This document shows, piece by piece, positions 1 through 8,900 of a stretch of 54,585 nucleotides of DNA. A model generated the notes under the pieces. That model was not told the origin of the DNA. It ran no database searches and saw only the letters and a program-made list of their open reading frames with translations. A program made the translations under genes and the position numbers. How positions within the stretch are numbered: the stretch's first letter is position 1; the number at the start of each line of letters is the position of its first letter. This DNA comes from an uncultured Clostridia bacterium (GTDB lineage: Bacteria > Bacillota > Clostridia > Christensenellales > Borkfalkiaceae): contig CANQHG010000011.1 of assembly GCA_947623655.1 (NCBI GenBank), positions 1 to 54,585 on the forward strand. The letters are read 5' to 3'.

Positions 1-728
1 ATCAAATTTTCGTCAATGCGGGGATTGATATATCTATCTCTTTTCTTTTTACGGAGATACCTGATTGCCTTTTGGGGACACCGATGATAGCAACCGAGAC
101 ACGCGACGCAAACATTGCCGAATGTGATTTTCCCATTCTCCATAGAGATATTCTGCGTAGAGCATATCCCGACACATTTCCCGCACCCGATACAATCTTC
201 CGAGACCGAAAACCGTTCCCCGATCAAATGCCAATTTGCCTTGTTCTTGTAATAAATCTTTTCTTTTGTCTTTTTCTTTCTCGGAAGTGTAGGTTCGCCG
301 CAAGTGATTTTTGAAATGACCTTATCAATACGCTTATCGGCGCTGCCGAGTACGCGCTTTAAGTAAAATTTCGGCACAGTAAATGTGAGCGTATAATTTT
401 CGGGCATTTTTAACGCAAAGATGCCTTTCACATTCAGCCCTTTTTGTCGTGCATACTTATACACAAAATAATCTGCGCCGCCGACCATACCGCCATAATT
501 GAGGACAATAAACAGCTCTCTCTCATTGTCAAGGCGAGGCAAAAAATCATAAACGTGAACGGGCAGACCGGAGGAATAGATCGGTGATACGACAATGATT
601 TTGTCGAACTCGCTACCGTTCCCCGCATATGTAGGAATAAAAATGATTTTGCCGCCCATTTTTTCGCGGATCATTTGAGAAATATACAGGCTGTTACCCG
701 TCGAACTGAAATAGAATATACCTATCAT
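1..728 (-). CDS. EFR1-family flavodoxin/ferredoxin protein (partial, 3' end off the left edge)
   Basis: Translating the minus strand from ATG at 728 gives 242 codons with no stop before the window edge. The N-terminus MIGIFYFSSTGNSLYIS is a flavodoxin FMN-phosphate loop. The C-terminal third has two 4Fe-4S cluster motifs, CIGCGKCVGIC and CVACLGCYHRCP, near residues 180-225. This order, flavodoxin then 2[4Fe-4S] ferredoxin, is the EFR1 architecture common in anaerobic Clostridia. It is probably a small cytoplasmic electron carrier; its partner is not evident. An AAGGAG ribosome site sits 8-9 nt before the ATG. The protein should end a little beyond the left edge, since the ferredoxin domain looks complete. 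Confidence 0.9.
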   Translation of the reverse strand, partial: MIGIFYFSSTGNSLYISQMIREKMGGKIIFIPTYAGNGSEFDKIIVVSPIYSSGLPVHVYDFLPRLDNERELFIVLNYGGMVGGADYFVYKYARQKGLNVKGIFALKMPENYTLTFTVPKFYLKRVLGSADKRIDKVISKITCGEPTLPRKKKTKEKIYYKNKANWHLIGERFSVSEDCIGCGKCVGICSTQNISMENGKITFGNVCVACLGCYHRCPQKAIRYLRKKKRDRYINPRIDENL

Positions 729-1101
729 TGTATTCTCCTTAAAAGCGCAGATATGCCATAACTATACCATAAAACCGACGGTAAATCAAGTCCGTGCGGA
801 ACGAAAAAACAAAAATGGCATTTCGGCGTGAGCTTGTCTTGACAAGCGCGCCGCTACGCGGCGCGGACAAGCTCACGCCTGCAACCGAACGAACAGGCGG
901 GAAAACAGACTTTGAACGCCGCGAGGCGATGTTTTGAAGCGGCTGCCGAACGGCAACCGCTATCCTTTTAACGTCTGCGGCTCCTCTTGCCGAAAAATCT
1001 TTCTCCGAAATCTTTTTCGGGAGCCCTTTGCAGGCGCTTCGACTTGCGTCCCTTTTTATTTGCAAAAAGCGGGGACAAATCGTCCCCGCCGATAAAGAAT
1101 G
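729..1101. repeat. Gene-free interval with a GC-rich dispersed repeat and a large palindrome
   Basis: This 370-bp interval holds no credible gene; the open frames in it lack ribosome sites and family resemblance. It contains an imperfect palindrome at 826-878 (outer arms GCGTGAGCTTGTC / GACAAGCTCACGC, inner arms CGCGCCGC / GCGGCGCG). The block at 981-1032, read on the minus strand, closely resembles the block inside the RNase P RNA gene at about 17087-17135. It is probably a non-coding dispersed element. Confidence 0.6.
1061..1090 (-). terminator. Rho-independent terminator of the zinc-ribbon gene
   Basis: Read on the minus strand: stem GCGGGGAC, loop GATTT, stem GTCCCCGC, then TTTTTGC. It lies 12 bp after the stop codon of the 1102-1404 gene. 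Confidence 0.85.
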
Positions 1102-1404
1102 CTAAATCCGGGCATTCGTATCTTTTAATATTTGCCGCACATGATCCGAATTTTTATATCGGACATAGACCAGATAACTTTCGAGCGGTAAGGCAAATCT
1201 CGCGCGAACGCCTCTGCCGTACGGCATGAGCGCATATTCCATATTTTCTTCTTCTAAATACTCTTTCAGGCTATCGCCAAACGGCCTATCCACTTGCGCA
1301 ATCAAACAAAAGTCATCGTCATTTACGGGACGCAACTTTTTGCTTCCGCATTTGGGGCATCTTTCGTCGTCGCAGGCAATATTACACCCCTCGCAAAAAT
1401 TCAT
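1102..1404 (-). CDS. Zinc-ribbon protein with DUF2007-like domain
   Basis: A 100-residue cytoplasmic protein. The N-terminus carries paired cysteines (C4/C7 and a CPKCG knuckle at about 17-20), a typical zinc ribbon. The rest resembles short domains of the DUF2007 type found in putative signal-transducing proteins. Its start overlaps the stop of the upstream membrane-protein gene by 4 bp (ATGA), so the two are translationally coupled and probably act together. Biochemical function unknown. The gene ends at a clear terminator. Confidence 0.65.
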   Translation of the reverse strand: MNFCEGCNIACDDERCPKCGSKKLRPVNDDDFCLIAQVDRPFGDSLKEYLEEENMEYALMPYGRGVRARFALPLESYLVYVRYKNSDHVRQILKDTNARI

Positions 1405-1958
1405 GATCCATCTCCCACAAATTCGATCGATTGGTCGAGATTTTGTTCGTTGTTTTTGAGTTCACGGCGAAGATGGGGGCGTTCGAGGAGAAGGGCGTCC
1501 GCCGCTTCCCACAGTGAGAACGAGCCGACGATGGAGAGGATCTCCGTCGCAAAGACGTGTGTCCCCGTGATCGCAAAGTACAGATAGACCGCCAGCACGA
1601 TCGCGCCGAAAACGGACAATATCAGCATTTTTTTGAAATTCGCCACAAGGTCCCAATAGATGTCGAACGACTTCATAACATAGTGCCGATGGACCATTTT
1701 TTTGATCTCGGCCTGCTCCTCTTCCGAAAATGTTCCGTGCAAGCGGACGCGCAGAGGAATGACGGCGGGAATAACATTCGTCTGTTTTTCGATATAGTCG
1801 TAAATTTCGCCGTTCAGATCTTTTTCTCCCTTCATGCTGAGGGGATCATAAATTTCCGCGTCTGAGCTGAGATCGACGTCCACCACGGCGTTCCCTTCGC
1901 CGTCGCAGACGTGCTCGATATACTCTTTCAGCTCCTGTTTGCTCTGTTTTCTTGTCAT
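1401..1958 (-). CDS. Conserved hypothetical membrane protein, 185 aa
   Basis: Residues 1-110 are hydrophilic and acidic; two hydrophobic segments follow (about 110-130 and 133-152), then a basic tail. I chose ATG at 1958 (MTRKQS) rather than the in-frame ATG at 1964, because AAGGAG at 1965-1970 abuts the upstream ATG but is 6 nt from the lower one. It is the first gene of a two-gene unit with the zinc-ribbon protein. I recognise no family; membrane anchoring with a large cytoplasmic N-terminal domain is the likely topology. Confidence 0.7.
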   Translation of the reverse strand: MTRKQSKQELKEYIEHVCDGEGNAVVDVDLSSDAEIYDPLSMKGEKDLNGEIYDYIEKQTNVIPAVIPLRVRLHGTFSEEEQAEIKKMVHRHYVMKSFDIYWDLVANFKKMLILSVFGAIVLAVYLYFAITGTHVFATEILSIVGSFSLWEAADALLLERPHLRRELKNNEQNLDQSIEFVGDGS

Positions 1959-2101
1959 GAACATCTCCTTTCCGCGCTGTCTGTGAAAATTATATCACGC
2001 CGCCGCAAAAAAAGCAATCGGTTGAACGAATCTCAAAAGAGTTGTCGGATTTTGAACATTCAACTCTTGCGCGTTCGTCGGAGATATGCTAAAATATTGC
2101 C

Positions 2102-3058
2102 ATGAAAAAAATATTTTGTATGATGACGGTCGCAGTTTTGCTTTGCTGCGGCGCGGCATGCGGCGGCAACAACGGCGCGGCGACCAGAAAGGGCTTTATA
2201 GAAGACGTCGACAAGGGTTATTTCGAAGGCCTCCCCGAGGCTTCTTGCACGACGGTCGATCTGAGCGATTACGTCGAAAAAAACGGACTTATTGTCGATT
2301 ATACGGTCAAGAGCGACCTCGAAGAGGTCGCGACGGTCTCCGTGGAGGGAGACATCCTCACCGTACAGCTTCATAAAGAGGGAAGCGCCCAAATCACCGT
2401 GGATGTACAGACGGGCGGGAAGAAAGATTTCGATCTCTCCTTTTCCGTCACCGCGCGGCAATATTCGCGCATTGCCTGCGTGGGGGACAGCCTTACTTAC
2501 GGCCATTCATGGCACAACGAGTCCTATCCCGTCTATTTGCAGGAACGTTTCGGCAGCGGCGTCATGGTAGAAAACTTCGGCGTGAACGGCGCGGCGGTGA
2601 CAAACAGGGGAGATTCTTCTTTCAGGCTCAAATACGATACGCTTGCCGAATATCGGGAGAGCCTTGCTTTTTCACCCGAGGTCGTTCTCATCATGCTCGG
2701 CAGCAACGACGGTTACGCATGGCAGGGCTCGGAGAGCTCCTATCTATCCGAATACGAGAAACTCGTGAAGGCATATCGGGACAACGGCGCGGAATCCGTC
2801 TTCGTCATGACGGCGCCGCCCACGCTCGCGGGAAATGCGTTCAATATTCCCGACGCCGTGCTCGAGGAGAGCGTCTACCCGTTGCAGTGCCGTTTCGCCC
2901 GCGACGCGCATTTGCCGCTCATCGACGTCAGACAGGCGATCCAAGCGAAAGAGGGCGGATATGAGAGTCTTTACCGCCCCGGTGACGGCGTGCATTTCTC
3001 CGTGGAGGGAGCGAATTTTGTCGCCTCGCTCGTCTTTAACGAGCTCATAAAGCTGTAA
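2102..3058 (+). CDS. SGNH/GDSL-family hydrolase lipoprotein
   Basis: A 318-residue exported lipoprotein with an N-terminal signal ending in a lipobox (CCGAAC, Cys near residue 20). Residues about 45-115 form a small beta domain of bacterial-Ig flavour. Residues about 120-318 are an SGNH hydrolase: block I GDSLT (nucleophile Ser near 130), the NGA glycine block, GSND, and the catalytic DGVH near 294-297, so the catalytic set is complete. Such enzymes deacylate or deacetylate lipids, glycans or peptidoglycan; the substrate cannot be read from sequence. It stands alone, with a possible promoter right before the ATG and no clear ribosome site. Confidence 0.85.
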   Translation: MKKIFCMMTVAVLLCCGAACGGNNGAATRKGFIEDVDKGYFEGLPEASCTTVDLSDYVEKNGLIVDYTVKSDLEEVATVSVEGDILTVQLHKEGSAQITVDVQTGGKKDFDLSFSVTARQYSRIACVGDSLTYGHSWHNESYPVYLQERFGSGVMVENFGVNGAAVTNRGDSSFRLKYDTLAEYRESLAFSPEVVLIMLGSNDGYAWQGSESSYLSEYEKLVKAYRDNGAESVFVMTAPPTLAGNAFNIPDAVLEESVYPLQCRFARDAHLPLIDVRQAIQAKEGGYESLYRPGDGVHFSVEGANFVASLVFNELIKL

Positions 3059-3084
3059 TTTTCCGCAAGATGGCGCAAAATAGG

Positions 3085-3113
3085 TTTACAGGCACAATGT
3101 TTTGTGCTACAAT
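3085..3113 (+). promoter_or_regulatory. Promoter with palindromic operator for the HMA protein
   Basis: TTTACA (3085-3090), 17-bp spacer, TACAAT (3108-3113). The spacer is filled by a perfect dyad GCACAA-TGTT-TTGTGC (3092-3107). The ATG is only 9 bp after the -10, so the mRNA would be almost leaderless. Confidence 0.7.
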
Positions 3114-3122
3114 GTCTTTGGT

Positions 3123-3347
3123 ATGAAAAAAGTGATAGAAGTGGAAGAGATGTGCTGTAAGCGCTGTGCGGAACGCGCGGAGAAGAAACTTTTGCTCCTC
3201 GACGGCGTTTCGGGCGCCAAAGCCAATTATAAAAAGGGCGTTGTGCTCGTGGAGACGACCTTGCCCGACTCCGTTCTGACGCAGACCATAGAACTTGCGG
3301 GCTTCCTCGTGAAGTGTATCCGTCCCCGCAAAGGTATTTTCGGTTGA
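3123..3347 (+). CDS. Heavy-metal-associated (HMA) domain protein, putative metallochaperone
   Basis: A 74-residue single-domain protein of the CopZ/HMA fold. The usual GMTCxxC metal site appears as EEMCCKRC at residues 8-15, so the two ligand cysteines are kept and an extra adjacent Cys is present. Later segments (LLLDGVSGAKANYKKG, TIELAGFLV) match the beta-alpha-beta pattern. ATG at 3123 is preferred over upstream alternative starts because those lie inside the promoter. It probably traffics copper or another soft metal; no P-type ATPase is nearby. An operator-like dyad in the promoter suggests metal control. Confidence 0.8.
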   Translation: MKKVIEVEEMCCKRCAERAEKKLLLLDGVSGAKANYKKGVVLVETTLPDSVLTQTIELAGFLVKCIRPRKGIFG

Positions 3348-3359
3348 TATCTTTTATTT

Positions 3360-3385
3360 TTCCCGCCTTGTGCGGGAATTTTTTT
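3360..3385 (+). terminator. Rho-independent terminator of the HMA gene
   Basis: Stem TTCCCGC / GCGGGAA with loop CTTGT followed by seven T, 12 bp after the stop codon. Confidence 0.9.
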
Positions 3386-3410
3386 ATGATCGCACATACT
3401 GGTCTCAACG

Positions 3411-3438
3411 CCCCGCGGCGGCAATGCCGTGCGCGGGG
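3411..3438 (+). promoter_or_regulatory. Strong hairpin directly before the ribosome site of the SHOCT-domain gene
   Basis: Arms CCCCGCGGCGGC and GCCGTGCGCGGGG with loop AAT form a long GC-rich stem ending just before GAGAGGTGAT, the ribosome site of the gene at 3452. It might limit translation initiation or be a stray repeat; no T-tract follows. Confidence 0.4.
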
Positions 3439-3451
3439 GAGAGGTGATAGT

Positions 3452-4393
3452 ATGGGACTCAACAGAACGTATGGACAGACATTGCCCGCCCAATATCGAA
3501 CGGCGCTTCGGGAGATGCGCAAACAGCGTTCCAAGTGGTATCGGACGCTCCGCACCGTCATCATCATCGCGGCCGTGCTCGCGGCAACTTTTCTCGTGCT
3601 CTGTTTTCTCGTGGAAAGTCTTCGCCGCGCTTCCATGTTCAAGCTTGTCTCCGTCGTCTTTGCGCTCTGCGTCGGCGGGGCGATGTGCCTCCCGTGGATC
3701 ACGTTGCTCGAGCGCGAACGCCGTCTCAAAAAGAGCGGCGGGAGGGCTCCCCTCTGGCACAGGATTGTCGCCTATGTCTTTTTCGGCTTTATCGGGTTGT
3801 GCGTCGTGCTGTGGATTGTCTCGGTGTTTGTCATCGGCGACGGCGTGATCGCAAAGATGCTCGACCCGCAAAACGGCGGTACGGAGATTTCGGCGGGCGC
3901 CTTTGTGTTTCTCCGCATCGCACTCATCATGACGTTGCAGGCCGTTGCGGGGTCGGCAGTGCTTCTCGGCGTGGTGCGCTTCGGGAAAAACTATGTCGGG
4001 CTATTCGCCGTGATGGACATTGCGATCGTCTATCTCGACGTCTGGCTCTCGTGGCTTTTCGCAATCGTCTCATTTACGCGGCTGGAAGCGGGAACGGTCT
4101 ATCCCCTGCAAAACACGGCGCTCTGGGTCATCGCCGTGCTCGCGGCAGTCGGGCTTGCCGTCGCGGGAAGTATTTTTTATCGGAGAATGCGCCGCAAGGA
4201 GATCGAACTCTTTCTGAAAGGGGATGCAAAGCAGCTCACGGAGGGAGATGTCGACCTCATCGACGCCGCGGAGACCGAGGGATACGACGAAACGGCCGCG
4301 CGTCTCCAACAACTCAAGGCGCTGCGGGAAAAGGGGCTCATCACCGAAGAGGACTTTGAGGCGAAAAAAAGAGAACTTCTCGAAAAGATTTGA
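3452..4393 (+). CDS. Membrane protein with C-terminal SHOCT domain
   Basis: A 313-residue protein with about six hydrophobic segments between residues 30 and 240. The cytoplasmic tail ends in a SHOCT helix pair (LQQLKALREKGLITEEDFEA), a short oligomerisation motif often at protein ends. ATG at 3452 is chosen because GAGAGGTGAT lies 5-8 nt upstream; the frame stays open further upstream but runs through the preceding terminator. The transported molecule or partner is unknown. Confidence 0.8.
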   Translation: MGLNRTYGQTLPAQYRTALREMRKQRSKWYRTLRTVIIIAAVLAATFLVLCFLVESLRRASMFKLVSVVFALCVGGAMCLPWITLLERERRLKKSGGRAPLWHRIVAYVFFGFIGLCVVLWIVSVFVIGDGVIAKMLDPQNGGTEISAGAFVFLRIALIMTLQAVAGSAVLLGVVRFGKNYVGLFAVMDIAIVYLDVWLSWLFAIVSFTRLEAGTVYPLQNTALWVIAVLAAVGLAVAGSIFYRRMRRKEIELFLKGDAKQLTEGDVDLIDAAETEGYDETAARLQQLKALREKGLITEEDFEAKKRELLEKI

Positions 4394-4432
4394 TCGGGAT
4401 AACGCATATTGCGTTTTGTCCCGCAAAAACAG

Positions 4433-4461
4433 TTTACAAAGAGAACTGTTCGTGATATAAT
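4433..4461 (+). promoter_or_regulatory. Sigma-A promoter of the Pr6Pr membrane protein
   Basis: TTTACA at 4433-4438, 17-bp spacer, perfect TATAAT at 4456-4461; the start codon follows 35 bp later with AGAGGTGGA as ribosome site. Confidence 0.8.
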
Positions 4462-4496
4462 TCACTTCGTGACCGAAATTTCGGCAGAGGTGGATC

Positions 4497-5192
4497 ATGC
4501 GTAAAAATCTTGTCGTTCAACTCATCTATCGCACGGTTTTATGCTGCGTTTCCTTTTTGGCCGTGCTGCTCTCTTTCCGCGTGTTCTATGCGGGGCAGGG
4601 CGGTACGGAGCCGAGCTGGACCATTCTCATCTACTACACCAATCTTTCCAACTACAGCGTATTCGTATGCGCGATTGTCGGCTTTGCCGAGACAGCGCGG
4701 CGCGTGCTCGGAGGCGAGAGAGAGGGGCATCAGAAAAGATGGCGGACGTTTAAATTCATGAATGTCGTCATGATCCTCGTCACTTTTCTCGTCGTCATTT
4801 TTCTTCTGGACTCTCCGCTGCACGCCGATTATTGGCTGAACATCGGCAATATGTCCTATCACTGCCTTGCGCCGCTTCTCTTCGTTTTCGATTACATATT
4901 GTTCGACGAAAAGTGCACGCTCTCCGTTTTTGCGCCTCTTTACGGCGTCATTCCGCCGCTCATTTACGTTGGATATATCTTTCTCCTCGGCGCATGCGTA
5001 CCCGATTTTCCCTATCCCTATTTCTTTCTGAACGTTGCGGAACTCGGCTATGGCGGCGTTACGCTCTGGGTGCTCGCCCTCCTTGCGATCTTCCTCGTTC
5101 TCGGGTATCTTCTCTGGCTGTGGAACAGGCTCGATAAAAGGGACGGCAAGCTCAGATTGGATTTTCGGGACATCCTCCATACGCGGAAGTAA
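4497..5192 (+). CDS. Pr6Pr-family integral membrane protein
   Basis: A 231-residue polytopic membrane protein with about six transmembrane helices. The segment YYTNLSNYSVF after helix 2, the charged loop GHQKRWRTFKF, and SYHCLAPLLFVFDYILF match the Pr6Pr family (related to FAR-17a/AIG1-like proteins), which is common in Firmicutes and of unknown function. It is monocistronic with its own consensus promoter. No distinctive catalytic site is visible apart from the conserved His/Asp pair in SYHCLAPLLFVFD. Confidence 0.75.
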   Translation: MRKNLVVQLIYRTVLCCVSFLAVLLSFRVFYAGQGGTEPSWTILIYYTNLSNYSVFVCAIVGFAETARRVLGGEREGHQKRWRTFKFMNVVMILVTFLVVIFLLDSPLHADYWLNIGNMSYHCLAPLLFVFDYILFDEKCTLSVFAPLYGVIPPLIYVGYIFLLGACVPDFPYPYFFLNVAELGYGGVTLWVLALLAIFLVLGYLLWLWNRLDKRDGKLRLDFRDILHTRK

Positions 5193-5241
5193 AAAATTTT
5201 TTCCCGAAAGGCGGGGAGAGGAGAAAAATCCTTTTAAACGC

Positions 5242-5270
5242 TTGCTTTTTCGGGGGAAATAGGCTATAAT
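5242..5270 (+). promoter_or_regulatory. Promoter of the ileS T-box leader
   Basis: TTGCTT at 5242-5247, 17-bp spacer, TATAAT at 5265-5270, about 20 bp before the start of the T-box structure. Confidence 0.8.
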
Positions 5271-5287
5271 AAAGAAAATTCCGATAT

Positions 5288-5505
5288 GGCGATCACAAAG
5301 GACAAGTCCGTATCTGCGGCCGTGCACAGAGAACTCCCGTGCGGTGAAAGGGAGAGACGGCGGGGTGCGGGTATCACCTTTCAGCTTGCGGGGAGAAACC
5401 GAGTAACTCCGCACGGTCACGCGGACCGTTATCCCCGCGGCAAATGATAGTTTGTTTTGGTGGTTAAAATGCCTTCGCGTATTCCGAAACGCGAGGGCTT
5501 ATTTT
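5288..5505 (+). ncRNA. T-box riboswitch, isoleucine-specific
   Basis: Stem I is closed by AAAGG (about 5297-5301) pairing with CCTTT (5377-5381). It has the AAGT side of the specifier bulge, an AGAGA bulge near 5328-5332 and a GTGAAAG distal loop region near 5344. The specifier loop reads GTATCAC, giving specifier codon ATC (5373-5375), isoleucine. Near the 3' end GGTGGT (5459-5464) gives TGGT, which pairs with a tRNA ending ACCA. The intrinsic terminator is 5471-5505. Uncharged tRNA-Ile would stabilise the antiterminator and allow ileS transcription. The downstream gene is isoleucyl-tRNA synthetase, which confirms the reading. Confidence 0.9.
5471..5505 (+). terminator. T-box terminator hairpin
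   Basis: Stem GCCTTCGCG (5471-5479) / CGCGAGGGC (5490-5498) with one G-T pair, then TTATTTT. Confidence 0.88.
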
Positions 5506-5944
5506 GTGAATGGGGGCGATAACGTTGCCCCCCTACCCCCTCCTCGGGAGGGGGCATGGCCCCGCGTCATTCTGAGAACGTGAGAAAGAACGAAGTCAGA
5601 CGAATTGACCCGCCCCGCCCGCACGTTCTTTATGGCGTCGAAGGGCGGCACGAGGAGCGTAGCGACGAAGTTAGAATCTCGCGGGGTGTTTGGGGACGAC
5701 TGCGCGGCGAGATGCTTCGGGGAAACACCCGTAGACTGCGTTTGTATTCCGTGGCTCAGCATGACGCCGCGGCCCCTCCCTTGGTTCCCCGCCTAAGCGC
5801 ACCCCATCTGGTACCCTATGGGAAACTTACTGTCCATGCGTATAACGTTTTCGAGACCAACCCGATTGATGTAGAAAGCAATTTCGCTCGCACGATTCTT
5901 TTCGCCCTTGGAAAACAATCGCGCGAAAGAAAAAGGAGTTATTT
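5506..5944. repeat. Dispersed repeat between the T-box and ileS
   Basis: No gene. It starts with a GGGGGC/GCCCCC hairpin and a CCCCCTCCTCGGGAGGGGG palindrome. 5540-5686 is nearly identical (about two mismatches over 147 bp) to the reverse complement of 11309-11455, and similarity continues at lower identity to about 5765 (partner down to 11228). The last 130 bp before ileS show nothing I can name except its ribosome site. Confidence 0.85.
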
Positions 5945-8900
5945 ATGTATAAAAAAGTAGACACATCGCTCGATTTTGTGCAGCGCGAGAGGGAGATCGT
6001 CGAGTTCTGGAAGAAGAACGACGTCTTCGAAAAGTCCATTCAAAAGAACGAGGGAGGGGAGGAATTCTCTTTCTTCGACGGGCCGCCCACGGCAAACGGA
6101 AAGCCGCACATCGGGCATGTCCTCACGCGCTCCATCAAAGACGCCATTCCGCGCTATCAGACCATGAAGGGAAAGCATGTCCTCCGCAAGGCAGGTTGGG
6201 ATACGCACGGCCTTCCCGTCGAGCTCGAGGTCGAAAAACTGCTCGGTCTCGACGGCAAGAAGGAGATCGAGACGTACGGCATCGAGCCCTTCAACAAAAA
6301 GTGCAAGGAGTCGGTGTGGAAATACCAGAGTCTTTGGGAGGAGATGTCCGACGCCGTTGGCTACTGGGTCGATATGGAGCACCCGTATGTCACCTATCAC
6401 GACGACTACATCGAGTCGGTATGGTGGGCGCTCAAGGAGATCCACAAGAAAGAGCTCCTCTACAAGGGTCACAAGATCGTGCCCTATTGCCCCCGCTGCG
6501 GCACGGCGCTTTCCTCGCATGAGGTCGCTCAGGGGTATAAGGATGTAAAGGAGACTTCCGCCGTTGCCCGCTTCAAGGTCAAGGGACGGGAGAATGCCTA
6601 TATCCTCGCTTGGACGACGACGCCGTGGACGCTTCCCTCCAACGTCGCCCTCTGCATGAACCCCGACGAGGACTATGCGGAGATCGAGGCGGACGGCGTT
6701 CGCTACATCCTCGCCGAGGCCCTGGCGCCGAAGTTTTTCGAAAATTTCACCCTTATATGCAGAAAAAAGGGCAAAGAATATGAGGGGACGGAGTACGAAC
6801 CTCTCTTCCCGTGGGCGAAGGGGAGCTTTAAGGAAAAGGCATACTATGTCGTCTGCGACGCCTACGTCACGCTCACGGACGGCACGGGCGTCGTCCACAT
6901 CGCCCCCGCGTTCGGCGAAGACGACTATAAAGTCGGCAAAAGATACGGCCTTCCCGTCGTCCAGCTCGTCAACGAGCGCGGCCGGTTCGACGGCCGCTGT
7001 CCTGAACTCGACGGCCTCTTTGCAAAGGACGCCGATAAGGTCATCCTGAAGATGATGCAGGAAAACGGCTCCCTCTTCAAAAAACTGCTCTTCGAGCACA
7101 GCTATCCGCACTGCTGGCGGTGCGATACGCCCTTGCTCTACTATGCGCGGTCGAGCTGGTTCATCGAAGTCACAAAGGTGAAGAAAGAACTCATCGCCGC
7201 CAACCGTTCGGTGAATTGGATGCCCGAGACCATCAAAGAGGGCCGAATGGGGAATTTCCTCGAAAACGTCATCGACTGGGGACTCTCCCGCGACCGCTAT
7301 TGGGGCACGCCGCTCCCCGTGTGGGTGTGTGAGGACTGCGGCAATATCGAAGTCATCGGCTCGAGACAAGAGCTCCACGAAAAGACGGGCGCGCCCCTCG
7401 ATCTCGAACTCCACCGTCCGTATGTCGATAAATTCTATTGCAAATGCCAAAAATGCGGCGGAAAGATGACGCGCACGCCCGAAGTCATCGACTGCTGGTT
7501 CGATTCGGGCTCCATGCCCTTTGCGCAGTACCATTATCCCTTTGAAAACAAAGACCTCTTCGAAGAGACGTTCCCCGCGGACTTCATCTCCGAGGCTGTC
7601 GACCAGACGCGCGGCTGGTTCTATGTGCTCCTCGTCATCTCGACCATCCTCTTCGGCAGGGCGCCTTTCAGAAATTGCATCAGCCTCGGCCTCGTCGCCG
7701 ATAAAAACGGCGTCAAGATGAGCAAACACAAGGGCAACGTCGTCGACCCGTGGACGATCCTCAACAAACAGGGCGCCGACGCCACACGGTGGTATTTCTA
7801 CACGAACAGCGCACCGTGGATCCCGTCCCGCTTCTCCGAGGAGGCCGTCTCCGAGGTCCAGCGCAAGTTCCAGGGCACGCTGTGGAACACCTACGCTTTT
7901 TTCTGCCTCTATGCCGAGATCGACAAGTACGATCCGAGCAAATACGACCTCAAAAAATGTAAGCTCTCGCTCATGGACAAGTGGGCGCTCTCGGGTCTCA
8001 ATTCCCTCGTCAAAGAAGTGGACGGGCTCCTCGCCGTATACAACATCACCGACAGCGCGAGAGCCATTCAGGAATATGTAGACGAACTTTCGAATTGGTA
8101 TATCCGCAGGGGACGTGACCGCTATTGGGGCAGCGAAATGACAGACGATAAGGCGGCGGCGTACACGACCCTATACCATGTCCTCGTCACCCTTGCAAAA
8201 CTTCTCGCACCCTACATGCCGTTCATGTCGGAGATGATCTATCAGAACATGGTACCTGCATTTTATCCCGACGCGCCCGTTTCCGTGCATCTTTGCGATT
8301 TCCCCGCGGCGGACGGGACATGGATAGATCGGGAGCTTGAAGAGGGGATGGCGGAAGTTCTCAAAATCGTGGAACTCGGCAGAAGCGCGCGGAATGCGAG
8401 CGGCATCAAGAACAGACAGCCGCTCTCCGAAATGCTCGTCTCGAGCGACGCGCCTCTTGAACTCCACGGCGAACTCGAAGCGGTCGTGACAGACGAACTC
8501 AATGTCAAAAAATTTGTTGCGGTCTCGGGTTCTGACGCGCTCATCCGCTACACACTCAAGCCGCAGCTTCGCACGCTCGGTCCCAAATACGGCAAAAGGC
8601 TCGGTGAGATCACCCGTTTCCTGAACACATGCGACGCCCGCGCGGTCGTCGAGGCGGTAAAGGGCGGCGGCTCGTATACGGTCGATCTCGGCGGCGAAGT
8701 CGTTCTCACCGAAGAAGACCTGCAGATCTTTACGGAGTCGGCGGCAGGCTATGCCGTCGCGCAGGACAGGGGGCTTACCGTCGCCCTCAGAACCGAACTC
8801 ACCGAGGAACTTCTCGACGAGGGGTGCGAGAGGGAGCTCGTTTCCAAGATCCAGACGATGCGGAAAGAAGCGGGGTTCGAAGTCACCGACCGTATCGCCG

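Noticed and set aside
739-1065. A possible 108-residue protein on the minus strand
   Set aside because: It lies inside the repeat and palindrome region, has no ribosome site and no sensible composition.
5556-5960. Open frames with MTRPARTFFMASKG-like products, also near 11124-11390
   Set aside because: Both come from the same dispersed repeat read on corresponding strands; the sequence similarity is nucleotide repeat similarity, not a protein family.
5939-7729. A 596-codon open frame on the minus strand
   Set aside because: Antisense to ileS, with no family resemblance and no initiation signals.
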